64,000 nucleotides of DNA. It comes from JANMJD01 sp963847945 (GTDB lineage Bacteria; Actinomycetota; Acidimicrobiia; Acidimicrobiales; Ilumatobacteraceae). The stretch is from assembly GCA_963847945.1 (NCBI GenBank), contig CAWKBX010000009.1, forward strand, positions 434,001-498,000, written 5' to 3'. Position 1 is the stretch's first letter; every line of letters begins with the position of its first letter. Under the pieces are notes generated by a model. The model was not told the origin of the DNA, made no database searches, and saw only the letters and a list, made by a program, of their open reading frames with translations. Positions 43,751 through 51,492 of the stretch are shown piece by piece. The position numbers were made by a program, and so were the translations under genes.

Positions 43751-44236
43751 ATGCTGCGGGTCACCAGAGTGTTGTTCGTCTGTCTCGGGAACATCTGCCG
43801 GTCACCGGCCGCGCACGCCGTGGTTCAGCGGCGGGTCGACGAGCGCGGCCTGCGCGACCGGATCCTGCTGGACAGCGCCGGCACCGGGTCGTGGCATGTC
43901 GGCCAACGCCCCCATCGTCAGTCGCGAGCCGAGGGTGAGCGGCGCGGATATGTGGTCGATCATGTCGTTCGCCAGGTGACCCCGGCGGACTTCGACGACT
44001 TCGATCTCGTGATCGGCATGGACCAGGCGAACCGCAAGGACCTACGGGCCCTGGCTCGGTCGTCCGATCGACGAGACGCCGCCGACCGCATCGTGTTGCT
44101 GCGTACTTGGGACCCGCTCGGCGGCCCCACCATCGCCCTCGACGACCCCTACGGCCACCCCGACGCCGCCTTCGCCGCGATGTACGACATCGTCGAACGC
44201 TGCGCCGACCCGCTGCTCGATTCGATCATCGACTGA
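43751..44236 (+). CDS. Low-molecular-weight protein tyrosine phosphatase
   Basis: A 161-aa phosphatase. The catalytic P-loop Cx5R is VLFVCLGNICRSPAAHAV (Cys11, Arg17), and the general acid Asp is in ALDDPYGHPDAAFAAMYDIV. DSAGTGSWHVGQRPHRQSRA is the conserved second segment. Members dephosphorylate tyrosine or arginine in regulatory proteins. Confidence 0.94.
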   Translation: MLRVTRVLFVCLGNICRSPAAHAVVQRRVDERGLRDRILLDSAGTGSWHVGQRPHRQSRAEGERRGYVVDHVVRQVTPADFDDFDLVIGMDQANRKDLRALARSSDRRDAADRIVLLRTWDPLGGPTIALDDPYGHPDAAFAAMYDIVERCADPLLDSIID

Positions 44237-44363
44237 CTGTCATCGACGGCTGGATCGGTGACGCCCGTTGCGAACTCCTCGAGATCCCCAATGGGGGCGT
44301 TGCGTCGTTCCTGCCGCTGAGTGAATACATCTACGGCCACTGACCTGCCCTCGCCCTCGGAGT

Positions 44364-44389
44364 GTGCCGGACGGTTCGCCGTCCGGCAC
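44364..44389 (+). terminator. Intrinsic terminator with UUCG loop
   Basis: An 11-bp perfect stem GTGCCGGACGG/CCGTCCGGCAC closed by a TTCG tetraloop, followed by TCGCCGTTTTCC. It lies 128 nt after the phosphatase stop. The intervening stretch holds a 34-codon open frame (VIDGWIGDARCELLEIPNGG..., ending 44343) without any ATG, GTG or TTG start. Confidence 0.8.
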
Positions 44390-44425
44390 TCGCCGTTTTC
44401 CGGCTCGTGCTGGTATCCATGGCGG

Positions 44426-44911
44426 GTGGACGTCGTGTTGGTACATCCCGAGATCCCCGGGAACACCGGCAACATCATTCGGCTGTGTGCCAACACGGGC
44501 GCGGGGTTGCACTTGGTCGAGCCGCTCGGCTTCTCGATGGAAGACCGGCTTTTGCGCCGGGCGGGGCTCGACTATCACGAGTATGCCCAGGTCACCCGAC
44601 ATCCATCGATAAGTTCGTGCGTAGCCGCATTGGGTCCGAGGCGGCGGTTTGCGTTCACCACCCGGGCGACGAGCCGCTACGACGAGATGCGGTTCGCCGA
44701 CGACGACGTGTTCGTGTTCGGGGCCGAGGCGGCGGGGTTGACCGCAGACGACATGGCGGCATTGGCACCGATTCAGCCGCTGAAGATCCCGATGCGGCCC
44801 GACAGCCGCAGCATCAATCTGTCGAACTCGGTGGCGATCGTCGTGTACGAGGCGTGGCGTCAGCTTGGCTTCGCGGGCGCCGTCGCCGATGGCGGGTCGA
44901 CCCCCGCGTAG
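44426..44911 (+). CDS. trmL: tRNA (cytidine/uridine-34 2'-O)-methyltransferase
   Basis: A 161-aa SPOUT methyltransferase, TrmL/YibK type. GTG 44426 gives VDVVLVHPEIPGNTGNIIRL, the expected N-terminus; then LHLVEPLGFSMEDRLLRRAG, FVFGAEAAGLTADDM and the SAM-knot motif PLKIPMRPDSRSINLSNSVA, IVVYEAWRQLGF. The last 52 nt overlap the 3' end of the convergent hydroxylase gene. Confidence 0.93.
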   Translation: MDVVLVHPEIPGNTGNIIRLCANTGAGLHLVEPLGFSMEDRLLRRAGLDYHEYAQVTRHPSISSCVAALGPRRRFAFTTRATSRYDEMRFADDDVFVFGAEAAGLTADDMAALAPIQPLKIPMRPDSRSINLSNSVAIVVYEAWRQLGFAGAVADGGSTPA

Positions 44912-46068
44912 GCGTGGGCGAACCAACTGGCCAGCAACGGGTCGTGCTGCAACGCCGAGACCCAGCCCTGCTTGAGGCCCGAGCCGAACGGGGCGGCGGC
45001 GGGGTCGTCGGACCCGGCCATCATCATCCGCAGCATCCAGCGACTGAATGCCTGGGTCCGCCACAACGCCGGGAGTCGGGTTGCCGAGTACGCAGCCAGC
45101 CGAGCCCCGTCGGCGGCGGAGCCGAAGTGGTCGATCAGCCCGTGGGCCAACTCGACGGCGTCGTGGATGGCGAGGTTCATGCCCTTCCCGCCCGCCGGGG
45201 TGATCAGGTGGGCGGCGTCACCGGCGACGAACAGGCGGCGGTCCTGCATCGGCGTGGTCATCCGCATCCGCAAATCGACGAACGACGGCTCGATGAACCG
45301 GACCCCGTCGAGCAGCCCCGGGGCCAACAGGCGAACCATCAGTTCCGCTCGAATCCGGTCCTCGGGCCAGTCATCGAGCGTGTCGGTCGCCGGAACCTCG
45401 AGGTAGTAGCGGGTGATCGTCGGGCTGCGGCGCATCTGCCCGGCGAAGCCCCGAGGGTGCCCGGCGTAGATCGTGTGCGGCTCCAGCGGTGGGGCCTCGC
45501 CAAGGACCGCGAGCAGTCGGACGGGGGGTGCCTCCTCGACCACTTCGCACCCTTGGAGCGCTCGCACCACGGCGCTGCGGGCTCCGTCGCATCCTACGAC
45601 GACTTCGCCACGCAACTCCGAGCCGTCGATGGTCGTCACCGTGACGCCATCGGCATCCTGGCTGACGCCCGCCACCGCCTGGCCGAATCGCACGGCGCCA
45701 CCAGCCTCGATCAGCGCATCACAGAGCCGACCGACGAGCAGGTGTTGCGGGTAGATGTAGTGCGGGCGGCCGCCCGTGGTCGCCCCGTAGTCGAAGACGA
45801 CCTGCTCAACAGGGGTACGGAACTCGCAGCGGTGGTTTTCTACATCGAAGTTGAGGATGCTCGGGGCGAGGCCCTCGGCGGTCAGCATCTGCACCGTGCG
45901 ATAGTCGATCGAGCCGGCCTTCGCCTGCTTCAGTTCGAGGTCGGCTCGTCGATGTCGTTCGAGAACGATGCACGAGATGCCCGCCCGCAGCAGCAGGTGA
46001 GCGGCCACCAGGCCGGCCGGTCCGGCGCCGACGATGATCACCGTGGCGTCGTTGGAGCGTTCGGTCAT
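44860..46068 (-). CDS. FAD-dependent aromatic monooxygenase, 4-hydroxybenzoate 3-monooxygenase type
   Basis: A 402-aa group A flavin monooxygenase. The FAD motif VIIVGAGPAGLVAAHLLLRA, the DG motif VVVGCDGARSAVVRAL and the second FAD motif RLFVAGDAAHLITPAGGKGMNLAI are all present. VLERHRRADLELKQAKAGSI and HYIYPQHLLVGRL follow the PobA pattern closely. Start is ATG 46068. 4-Hydroxybenzoate is the likely substrate by family similarity, but no other protocatechuate-pathway gene is nearby. Confidence 0.85.
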   Translation of the reverse strand: MTERSNDATVIIVGAGPAGLVAAHLLLRAGISCIVLERHRRADLELKQAKAGSIDYRTVQMLTAEGLAPSILNFDVENHRCEFRTPVEQVVFDYGATTGGRPHYIYPQHLLVGRLCDALIEAGGAVRFGQAVAGVSQDADGVTVTTIDGSELRGEVVVGCDGARSAVVRALQGCEVVEEAPPVRLLAVLGEAPPLEPHTIYAGHPRGFAGQMRRSPTITRYYLEVPATDTLDDWPEDRIRAELMVRLLAPGLLDGVRFIEPSFVDLRMRMTTPMQDRRLFVAGDAAHLITPAGGKGMNLAIHDAVELAHGLIDHFGSAADGARLAAYSATRLPALWRTQAFSRWMLRMMMAGSDDPAAAPFGSGLKQGWVSALQHDPLLASWFAHAYAGVDPPSATAPAKPS

Positions 46069-46139
46069 GCGGATGGCCAGGTGATGTTCACGCACGGGAG
46101 GGTACAAAACGCAGTGGTCCCCGGCCTAGCGTGCGGAGC

Positions 46140-46616
46140 ATGACCACGCCCGAGCTACACCCCGCCATTGCTCCGCTGGCCTTCCTGCTCGGAACGTGGA
46201 GTGGGTCCGGCCATGGCGAGTATCCGACGATCGAGTCGTTCGACTATCACGAGACGATCGAGTTCGGCCACGTCGGCAAGCCGTTCCTCGCTTATCGCCA
46301 ACGGACCAGCCGCCCGGCCGACGGCTTTCCACTCCACGCCGAAAGTGGCTACTGGCGGACGCCCACCTCCGGGATCGTCGAGGTCGTACTCGCCCACCCG
46401 ACCGGGATCACCGAAGTCACCGAAGGCATACTGGCCGACGATCGCATCGACCTGCGCACCACGGCGATCGCCCGCACGTCGACCGCCAAAGAGGTCGCCA
46501 TCATCGAGCGAACCTTCACCGTCGGGGGCGACACCCTGCACTACACCGTTCGCATGGCCGCCGTCGGGGTCCCCCTCACCCACCACCTCGAAGCCACCCT
46601 CCACCGCCAACCCTGA
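46140..46616 (+). CDS. Nitrobindin-like haem-binding beta-barrel protein
   Basis: A 158-aa protein of the nitrobindin/THAP4 C-terminal family (formerly DUF1794). The family motif GxWxGxGxG is LLGTWSGSGHGEYPTIESFD, followed by YHETIEFGHVGKPFLAYRQR and AESGYWRTPTSGIVEVVLAH. The proximal His is expected near the C-terminus (VPLTHHLEATLHRQ). Members bind ferric haem and interact with NO or peroxynitrite. Confidence 0.9.
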   Translation: MTTPELHPAIAPLAFLLGTWSGSGHGEYPTIESFDYHETIEFGHVGKPFLAYRQRTSRPADGFPLHAESGYWRTPTSGIVEVVLAHPTGITEVTEGILADDRIDLRTTAIARTSTAKEVAIIERTFTVGGDTLHYTVRMAAVGVPLTHHLEATLHRQP

Positions 46617-46959
46617 CCCGAGCCGGGGTTTCTGCCCGGACCCGGACCCGGACCCGGACCCGGGGTTTCGGGCTCACCCGCGCCGCCCTCGGAGGCTACT
46701 TTGGAGTCCAACCGCGCAAAATCCGCGCTCCAAACTCCACTGTGGCGCGCCGTGGCGGTCAGCGCGCGACGGCTCTCCCCCGAATCGCGGGCCGAGACGG
46801 CTCAGCGGACCGCCGCTCGCCACTTCTCGACGGTCGACTCGACGTCGAGGGGCAGCGCGGTCGAGGGCCCCTCACGGATCTGTCGCTCGACAAACGACTC
46901 CTACGAGACGCCTGGTGGCTTGCGCTGACTCATCACGCGACTCCTCGAACCAAGTTCCG
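46617..46959. other. Intergenic region with tandem CCCGGA and a palindromic element
   Basis: There is no convincing gene in these 343 nt. At 46635-46664 the hexamer CCCGGA is repeated four times plus CCCGGG. At 46702-46749 lies copy B of a palindromic element also seen at 42902-42959. The short open frames present have atypical, Ser/Arg-rich translations. Confidence 0.6.
46702..46749. repeat. Intergenic palindromic element, second family, copy B
   Basis: TGGAGTCCAACC at 46702 and ACTCCA at 46734 form the outer arms and CGCGC/CGCGC (46712-46727) an inner dyad. The block order (TGGAGTCCAACC, AAAA, CCGCGC, TCCA, ACTCC, TGGCGC) matches copy A. Confidence 0.55.
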
Positions 46960-48036
46960 TCAGTCGGGGCTGGGAACCATCACATCGCGCACGATGGCGA
47001 CGACGTCGTACCATGCACCGATGAACGACCGCAGCGTTCGCCGAACCGCGCCGTAGCTGTCGAACTCGTCGACGGTCATCCCGTCGGCCTCGTAGGCCTT
47101 GACGAACTCGGGCATCGTCTTGAGCGCGGCCAAGATCTCGGGATCAACCGGCACCGAGAGACGGGGTGTCGCCGGGAGCCCCGAATTGTTCGCCTTCACC
47201 TGCCATTCGAACGGCATCGTCATCACGGTCGGTGCGTCGTCGGGCCCACCGATCAGCTCGCTCCAATGGCCGAGATGACGGTATGCGGCGACGAGCAGCC
47301 GGGTGCGGTAGCCCCGCTCGGTGTAGATGCCGTGAGCGTGCTTGAACGCAGCGATCCCTGCCCAATCGAGCGTTTCCGGGGTGATGTCGAGCGATTCCCG
47401 AGCGGCGACGACCTTGCACCAGTCATCGAGGCGGCCGACCATCATCGTCGCCACCGGGGCCATGTGGGTGACGTCGAGCCCGTCGGCCTCGCGGCGCCGT
47501 AGACCCGCCTCGATCGCCCCGCCAATCGCCAACACCTGCGGGACGGTGAAGCTGACGGTCACATTCAGGTTCACCCCGCGATACGTCGCTTCTTCAACCA
47601 TCGCGATGCCCGCCGCGGTGGCCGGCATCTTGACCTGCATGTTCGGGCCGAGCGCGGCCAGTTCGCCGACCTGTTCGAGCATCGCCGCGGCATCGTTGTG
47701 CAGCGTCGGATCGGTCTGCACCGACAGCCGTCCCCACGTGTGGCCCGAAGCGACATGGGTAGGTTCGAGCAGCTTCGCCCCGGCCTGCGACAACTCCTTG
47801 TAGACCTGCCAGGCAATCGCTTGCTCATTCGCGGTCGGTTGCTCGGCCACCAACTGCTCAACTCGGGGCCGCCACGTCTCCCACTCGGTCTTCAGCACCG
47901 TCAAGCTGATCACCGGATTGCTCGTCGCCCCGGTCGCCCCCCACGCAATCGATTGCGTCAATTCCGCAGTGGCACACGAGTCGTTGAACAACCGCGACGT
48001 CGTGTTCGACGTCATCTCGAGCAGGGGTTTGGTCAT
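46960..48036 (-). CDS. Transaldolase-family protein
   Basis: A 358-aa transaldolase-type aldolase. The Schiff-base Lys is in MQVKMPATAAGI, and other family segments are ATSNPVISLTVLKTE, NLNVTVSFTVPQVLAIGGAI and DWAGIAAFKHAHGIYTERGY. GGAGG lies 6 nt before ATG 48036. The sequence diverges from classical Tal in the C-terminal half, so whether it works in the pentose phosphate pathway or on another sugar phosphate is open. Confidence 0.85.
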   Translation of the reverse strand: MTKPLLEMTSNTTSRLFNDSCATAELTQSIAWGATGATSNPVISLTVLKTEWETWRPRVEQLVAEQPTANEQAIAWQVYKELSQAGAKLLEPTHVASGHTWGRLSVQTDPTLHNDAAAMLEQVGELAALGPNMQVKMPATAAGIAMVEEATYRGVNLNVTVSFTVPQVLAIGGAIEAGLRRREADGLDVTHMAPVATMMVGRLDDWCKVVAARESLDITPETLDWAGIAAFKHAHGIYTERGYRTRLLVAAYRHLGHWSELIGGPDDAPTVMTMPFEWQVKANNSGLPATPRLSVPVDPEILAALKTMPEFVKAYEADGMTVDEFDSYGAVRRTLRSFIGAWYDVVAIVRDVMVPSPD

Positions 48037-48139
48037 CGTTCCTCCGTTAGGGCTGGCGGCAGGTGAACCAAGTCGGCCAGCTGGCGCTTGTCAGCGTACT
48101 TTCTGCAGCTGTAACGCCACCCGAGGATGCTCGACAGAG

Positions 48140-48980
48140 TCAGGTCGGGGCGGCGACGAGCCCGGTGTTGCCCGAGCCGGGGCCGAAGACGGCTTCGATC
48201 GGGTCTTGAGTGTCGCCGAAGTAGCCCAGCGCGTAGGCGCCACGGCGGTAGCCGATCAGTTTGACCAAGTCGACGGGCAGATCCTTGGCCACCGACGGCG
48301 GGCAGGCGAGGTACTGGTTCTCCTCCTGACGCAACCACGACAGGGTGTAGCCGACGTTGATCCCGAGCCGATGCCGATCCGACAGGTTCCCACCGCCGCC
48401 GTGGTAGATCGACCCGACGTAGAGCATCACCGAACCCTTGGCCATCTCGGCCGGGACGGTCTCCTCAGGCCCGGGACGCAGTTTGTCGGCCCAGTGATTA
48501 CTCCCGGGGATGACCCGGGTCGCTCCGTTCTCCGACGGTGAAATCACTCATCGCCCACATCGTGTGGCACTCCACCTCGAACCCGGCGGGGAACGGGAAG
48601 AAGTCGAACGCCCATTGATCACGGTGGACCATCTGCGCCGGCTCGCCCGGTCCGATGTCGATCACCTGCGTCAGGTGGAGCTGATAGGTCGTCGCGTGGT
48701 CGCCGAGTACCCGGTCGAGCGCGCCGATCACCGTGGGATGATTGGCCAGCGGACGAAAGCTCGGCGAGCGGGCGATCAGGCTGCCCGTCCGCCTGGTTTG
48801 ATGACCCGAGAAGTCATCGGGGCCCATCGCCGTCGCGTCGAGAAACGGTCGAAGCTCGGCTTCGATGGCGTCCATCTCGGCGGGCGAGACGAGTTCGTCG
48901 ACGACACAGCATCCGTACTCGCCAAGCAGCGCAGCGATCTCGTCGGGCTCAGCCGTGCGATCGACATGGGGAACGGGCAT
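48140..48980 (-). CDS. Phytanoyl-CoA dioxygenase (PhyH) family protein (single-base frameshift)
   Basis: A non-haem Fe(II)/2-oxoglutarate oxygenase. ATG 48980 (MPVPHVDRTAEPDEIAALLG) has GGAGG 6 nt upstream. Residues through CHTMWAMSDFT are in one frame, then ENGATRVIPGSNHWADKLRP and the rest in another; the family consensus DFTxENGATRVxPGSH shows that one extra base near 48537 is the only defect. Restored length is 279 aa. Iron ligands are AQMVHRDQWAFD (HxD) and the distal His in GSIYHGGGGNLSDRHRLGIN. Substrate unknown. Confidence 0.85.
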
Positions 48981-49006
48981 CGATACCTCCGGGGTCGACC
49001 TCGACG

Positions 49007-49379
49007 CTACTCGGCGGATTCGGCGGCGATCTCGGCGCGGACCTTGTCCATGTCGAGGGCCTTGACCTGGCCGAGCAGATCTTCGAGCGCGGCCTTCGGC
49101 AGCGCGCCGGGCTGGGAGAACAGCAGGATTTCGTCGCGGAAGATCATCAGCGTCGGGATCGAGCGGACGTTGAAGCGGCCGGCGAGCTCCTGTTGAGCCT
49201 CGGTGTCGACCTTGCCGAAAACCGACGTCGGGGTGCTCGGCGGCGGCGGCCTCGTAGACCGGGGCGAAGCTGCGGCACGGCCCGCACCAGCTCGCCCAGA
49301 AGTCGAGCATCACGATGCCGTTGTCGGCGATCGTCGAGTCGAACGTATCGATCGTCAGGTCGGTGGTTGATGCGCCCAT
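49007..49379 (-). CDS. trxA: Thioredoxin (single-base frameshift)
   Basis: A protein-disulfide reductase. ATG 49379 (MGASTTDLTIDTFDSTIADN) has GAGGAG upstream. The active site is FWASWCGPCRSFAP (Cys32, Cys35). After AAAAEHPDV the frame is lost by one surplus base in GTCGGTTTTCGG; one frame over it continues VFGKVDTEAQQELAGRFNVR, SIPTLMIFRDEILLFSQPGA, LPKAALEDLLGQVKALDMDK and stops at 49007. Restored length is 123 aa, with cis-Pro in SIPTLM. It is 26 nt upstream of the PhyH gene. Confidence 0.88.
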
Positions 49380-49527
49380 GGCGATTTGCTCCTCACGGCG
49401 TCGGTTCGGTGCGATCGCCACGTCATGCAACAGAACGACCCTCGTCGGCATTCCCGACAACCACGTCCTGGGCCAGAATGGCCCCACCGGCGACGTCCAA
49501 ACGTCAGCCTCAGCCGCCGCTTCAGCC

Positions 49528-50568
49528 TCAGCCGCGAAGTTCGGGGATCAGCACGCCGTCCACTACCACGGGAGTGCCGTCGAGCGCCACGGCGCAGTGG
49601 CGCATCGGCAGATCGAAGTGGCCGGCGGTGAAGCGTCCGGCGTTTTCGTTGGCCCCGCACGAGTAGAGGAAGTTGCCGGCGAACGCCCGGGCCTCGGTGC
49701 CCCACATCTCACGCTTGTCGTACAACTCGAACACATCCCACCGGGCGGAGGGGTTCATCCCCCAGCCGACGTGACTGGTGGCATAGCTCTCGCGGTCACC
49801 GAAGGCCGACAGATACGAGGCGAACAGTTGGGCGTCGAGGCCGTCACCGCCGATGTCGACGATGTGGTCGTCGACGATCGTGAGCACGACATCGGATTCC
49901 ATGTACCGGTTGAACGCCAGGTTGAGATCGCCGACGGCGAGCACGACCCGGCCGTTGACCGTGTGGGCGGCCGGGAAGGCAAGCACCAGTCCCCCGGGCC
50001 AGTGGGCGATCGAACCCGGGCCGTCGGTCAACCCGGTCGACCCGGCAGTGAAGGCACCGGCCAACTGCACCGTCAGATCGGTACCCGCCGCGCTCGTCAC
50101 CCGCATCTCCGCGGCGGACTGCAGGCGTCTGTGGCCGACCGATACCCGCCGGGGCATGTCGTCGTCCCAGACGAGCCGGTCGAAGGTATCGGGGTGCTCG
50201 TTGGACACCATCAGCACCCGGCCGCCACCGCCGAGGATCTGGCCGAGCTCGGGTGCGTGCAGCAATCCCTCGACGGTGCAGTCGATCACCAGGTCGGCGG
50301 CGGCGAGCGCGGCAATCACGGCACGGTTGGCCGCCAACGCCTGCGATGCCCCGGTCGAGCGGATCGGGACCGGGTGGGCACTGGCCGGGGTCGGCACCAC
50401 GATGTCGAACACCCGCGCCCCCAACGACTGGGCGGCGAGGCGCGACGTCTCGACGAGCGAGGCGCGGCTCTGAGTCTCGCTGAGCACGGCGACCACCTCG
50501 CCCGCATGCAGTCCACATCGTTCGAAGTGGGCGGTAAACGCGGCGATGTAACGCCATTCGGTCGTCAT
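49528..50568 (-). CDS. 2,5-dihydroxypyridine 5,6-dioxygenase-like protein (NicX/aminopeptidase M29-like)
   Basis: A 346-aa metal-dependent protein of the NicX type. GLHAGEVVAVLSETQSRASL at the N-terminus and the C-terminal metal region (ATSHVGWGMNPSARWD, ENAGRFTAGHFDLPMRHCAV) resemble NicX, where two His and an Asp hold Fe(II). The gene overlaps the upstream alpha/beta hydrolase by 4 nt. In nicotinate breakdown NicX opens 2,5-dihydroxypyridine and NicD, an alpha/beta hydrolase, deformylates the product, so the pairing is suggestive. A leucyl-aminopeptidase-like role is the alternative. Confidence 0.65.
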   Translation of the reverse strand: MTTEWRYIAAFTAHFERCGLHAGEVVAVLSETQSRASLVETSRLAAQSLGARVFDIVVPTPASAHPVPIRSTGASQALAANRAVIAALAAADLVIDCTVEGLLHAPELGQILGGGGRVLMVSNEHPDTFDRLVWDDDMPRRVSVGHRRLQSAAEMRVTSAAGTDLTVQLAGAFTAGSTGLTDGPGSIAHWPGGLVLAFPAAHTVNGRVVLAVGDLNLAFNRYMESDVVLTIVDDHIVDIGGDGLDAQLFASYLSAFGDRESYATSHVGWGMNPSARWDVFELYDKREMWGTEARAFAGNFLYSCGANENAGRFTAGHFDLPMRHCAVALDGTPVVVDGVLIPELRG

Positions 50569-51374
50569 TTACAGGCCTCGATATGTGCGATGAGCAGGCG
50601 ATTCACGACTTCGGGGACCTCGGCACTGAGCAGGTGACCAGCCGCGGGGATCACGTCGAGCCGAGCACCGGGAATACGGTCGGCGATGTACTGCGAGTAC
50701 GCCGGTGGTGTCTCGTCGTCGAGTTCGCCAACAAGGCAGAGCGTCGGCACCGTGATCGTTGGCAGCAGGGGGCGGCTGTCGTGGGTGACGATGCAGTCGA
50801 TCGCCCGCCGCATCGCATCGCCGGTGACCTCGGCCATCGCCATCCGCTGATGGGCGAGGGCCTCGGCGGTGACGTTCGGCCCCGAGATCGCCCCGAGCAC
50901 TCGATCGGCGAAATCGATCGGCTCCTGCCCGGCATTGAGCGGCGCAAGTCGCGCGGCGCGCCAGTCCGCCGGAAGCGTGCCGTCGAGGCCGAACTTCGGG
51001 CTCGTCGACAACAACGCCAACGACGCCAGGCGCTCGCGGTGGGACGCCGCCACATACTGAGCAATCATTCCACCGAGCGACAACCCGACGAGATGGATTC
51101 GCTCGGCACCAAGTTCGTCGGCCAACTCGATCACCGCGGCGGCCAACGACGCGAAGGTCAACGGGTCCGTCGGAGCGGCCGACCGCCCGTAGCCGGGCAT
51201 GTCCCAGGCGACGGCCCGAAATCGTGGGGCGAGCGCAGTGAGCTGTGGCTCCCAGGCCAGGCGGCTTCCACCGAGGCCGTGGAGGAACACCACCGGCGTC
51301 TCACCGACTCCCGCCTCGCGCCAGGCCAGGCGGCGACCGGTCCTCTCCGCAGGCGACACAGACGACGTCATCAT
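50565..51374 (-). CDS. Alpha/beta hydrolase (possible NicD-like deformylase)
   Basis: A 269-aa hydrolase from ATG 51374 (MMTSSVSPAERTGRRLAWRE). The triad is clear: VVFLHGLGGSRLAWEPQ (oxyanion), LVGLSLGGMIAQYVA (Ser), LVGELDDETPPAY (Asp) and VIPAAGHLLSAEVPE (His). Sequence alone matches many 3-oxoadipate enol-lactonase-like hydrolases; the 4-nt overlap with a NicX-like gene makes an N-formylmaleamate deformylase role plausible but unproven. Confidence 0.8.
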   Translation of the reverse strand: MMTSSVSPAERTGRRLAWREAGVGETPVVFLHGLGGSRLAWEPQLTALAPRFRAVAWDMPGYGRSAAPTDPLTFASLAAAVIELADELGAERIHLVGLSLGGMIAQYVAASHRERLASLALLSTSPKFGLDGTLPADWRAARLAPLNAGQEPIDFADRVLGAISGPNVTAEALAHQRMAMAEVTGDAMRRAIDCIVTHDSRPLLPTITVPTLCLVGELDDETPPAYSQYIADRIPGARLDVIPAAGHLLSAEVPEVVNRLLIAHIEACK

Positions 51375-51406
51375 GCGCACGGTAGCCCGCCGCCTAGCGC
51401 GTGCCC

Positions 51407-51464
51407 GCTCCCCAGTATTCACGTTTGACGTCACCCCTGACATGAAGACCAAATACTGGGGGAG
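51407..51464. repeat. Intergenic palindromic element with core related to the DUF559-flanking repeats
   Basis: Arms CCCAGTATT (51411) and AATACTGGG (51452) pair perfectly and continue outward as GCTC/GAGC after one bulged base. The reverse complement of the centre reads GTCAGGGGTGACGTCAAACG, close to GTCACGGGTGACGGTCAACG in the element at 32773-32820. It lies between the divergent hydrolase and acyl-CoA dehydrogenase genes. Confidence 0.7.
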
Positions 51465-51492
51465 CGCGACACCGGTCTGGCAGCATCGCGTC

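Noticed and set aside
46635..46664. Tandem CCCGGA repeat as a CRISPR or VNTR of interest
   Set aside because: Only four full 6-nt units, with no spacers and no associated genes; a simple-sequence tract.
48498..49487. A thioredoxin-PhyH fusion protein
   Set aside because: The join is Arg-rich out-of-frame sequence. Each gene has its own ribosome-binding site and start, and each is restored by correcting one base.
49503..49534. Direct repeat TCAGCCTCAGCCGC near the end of the NicX-like gene
   Set aside because: Two short adjacent copies in GC-rich sequence, most likely slippage with no wider structure.
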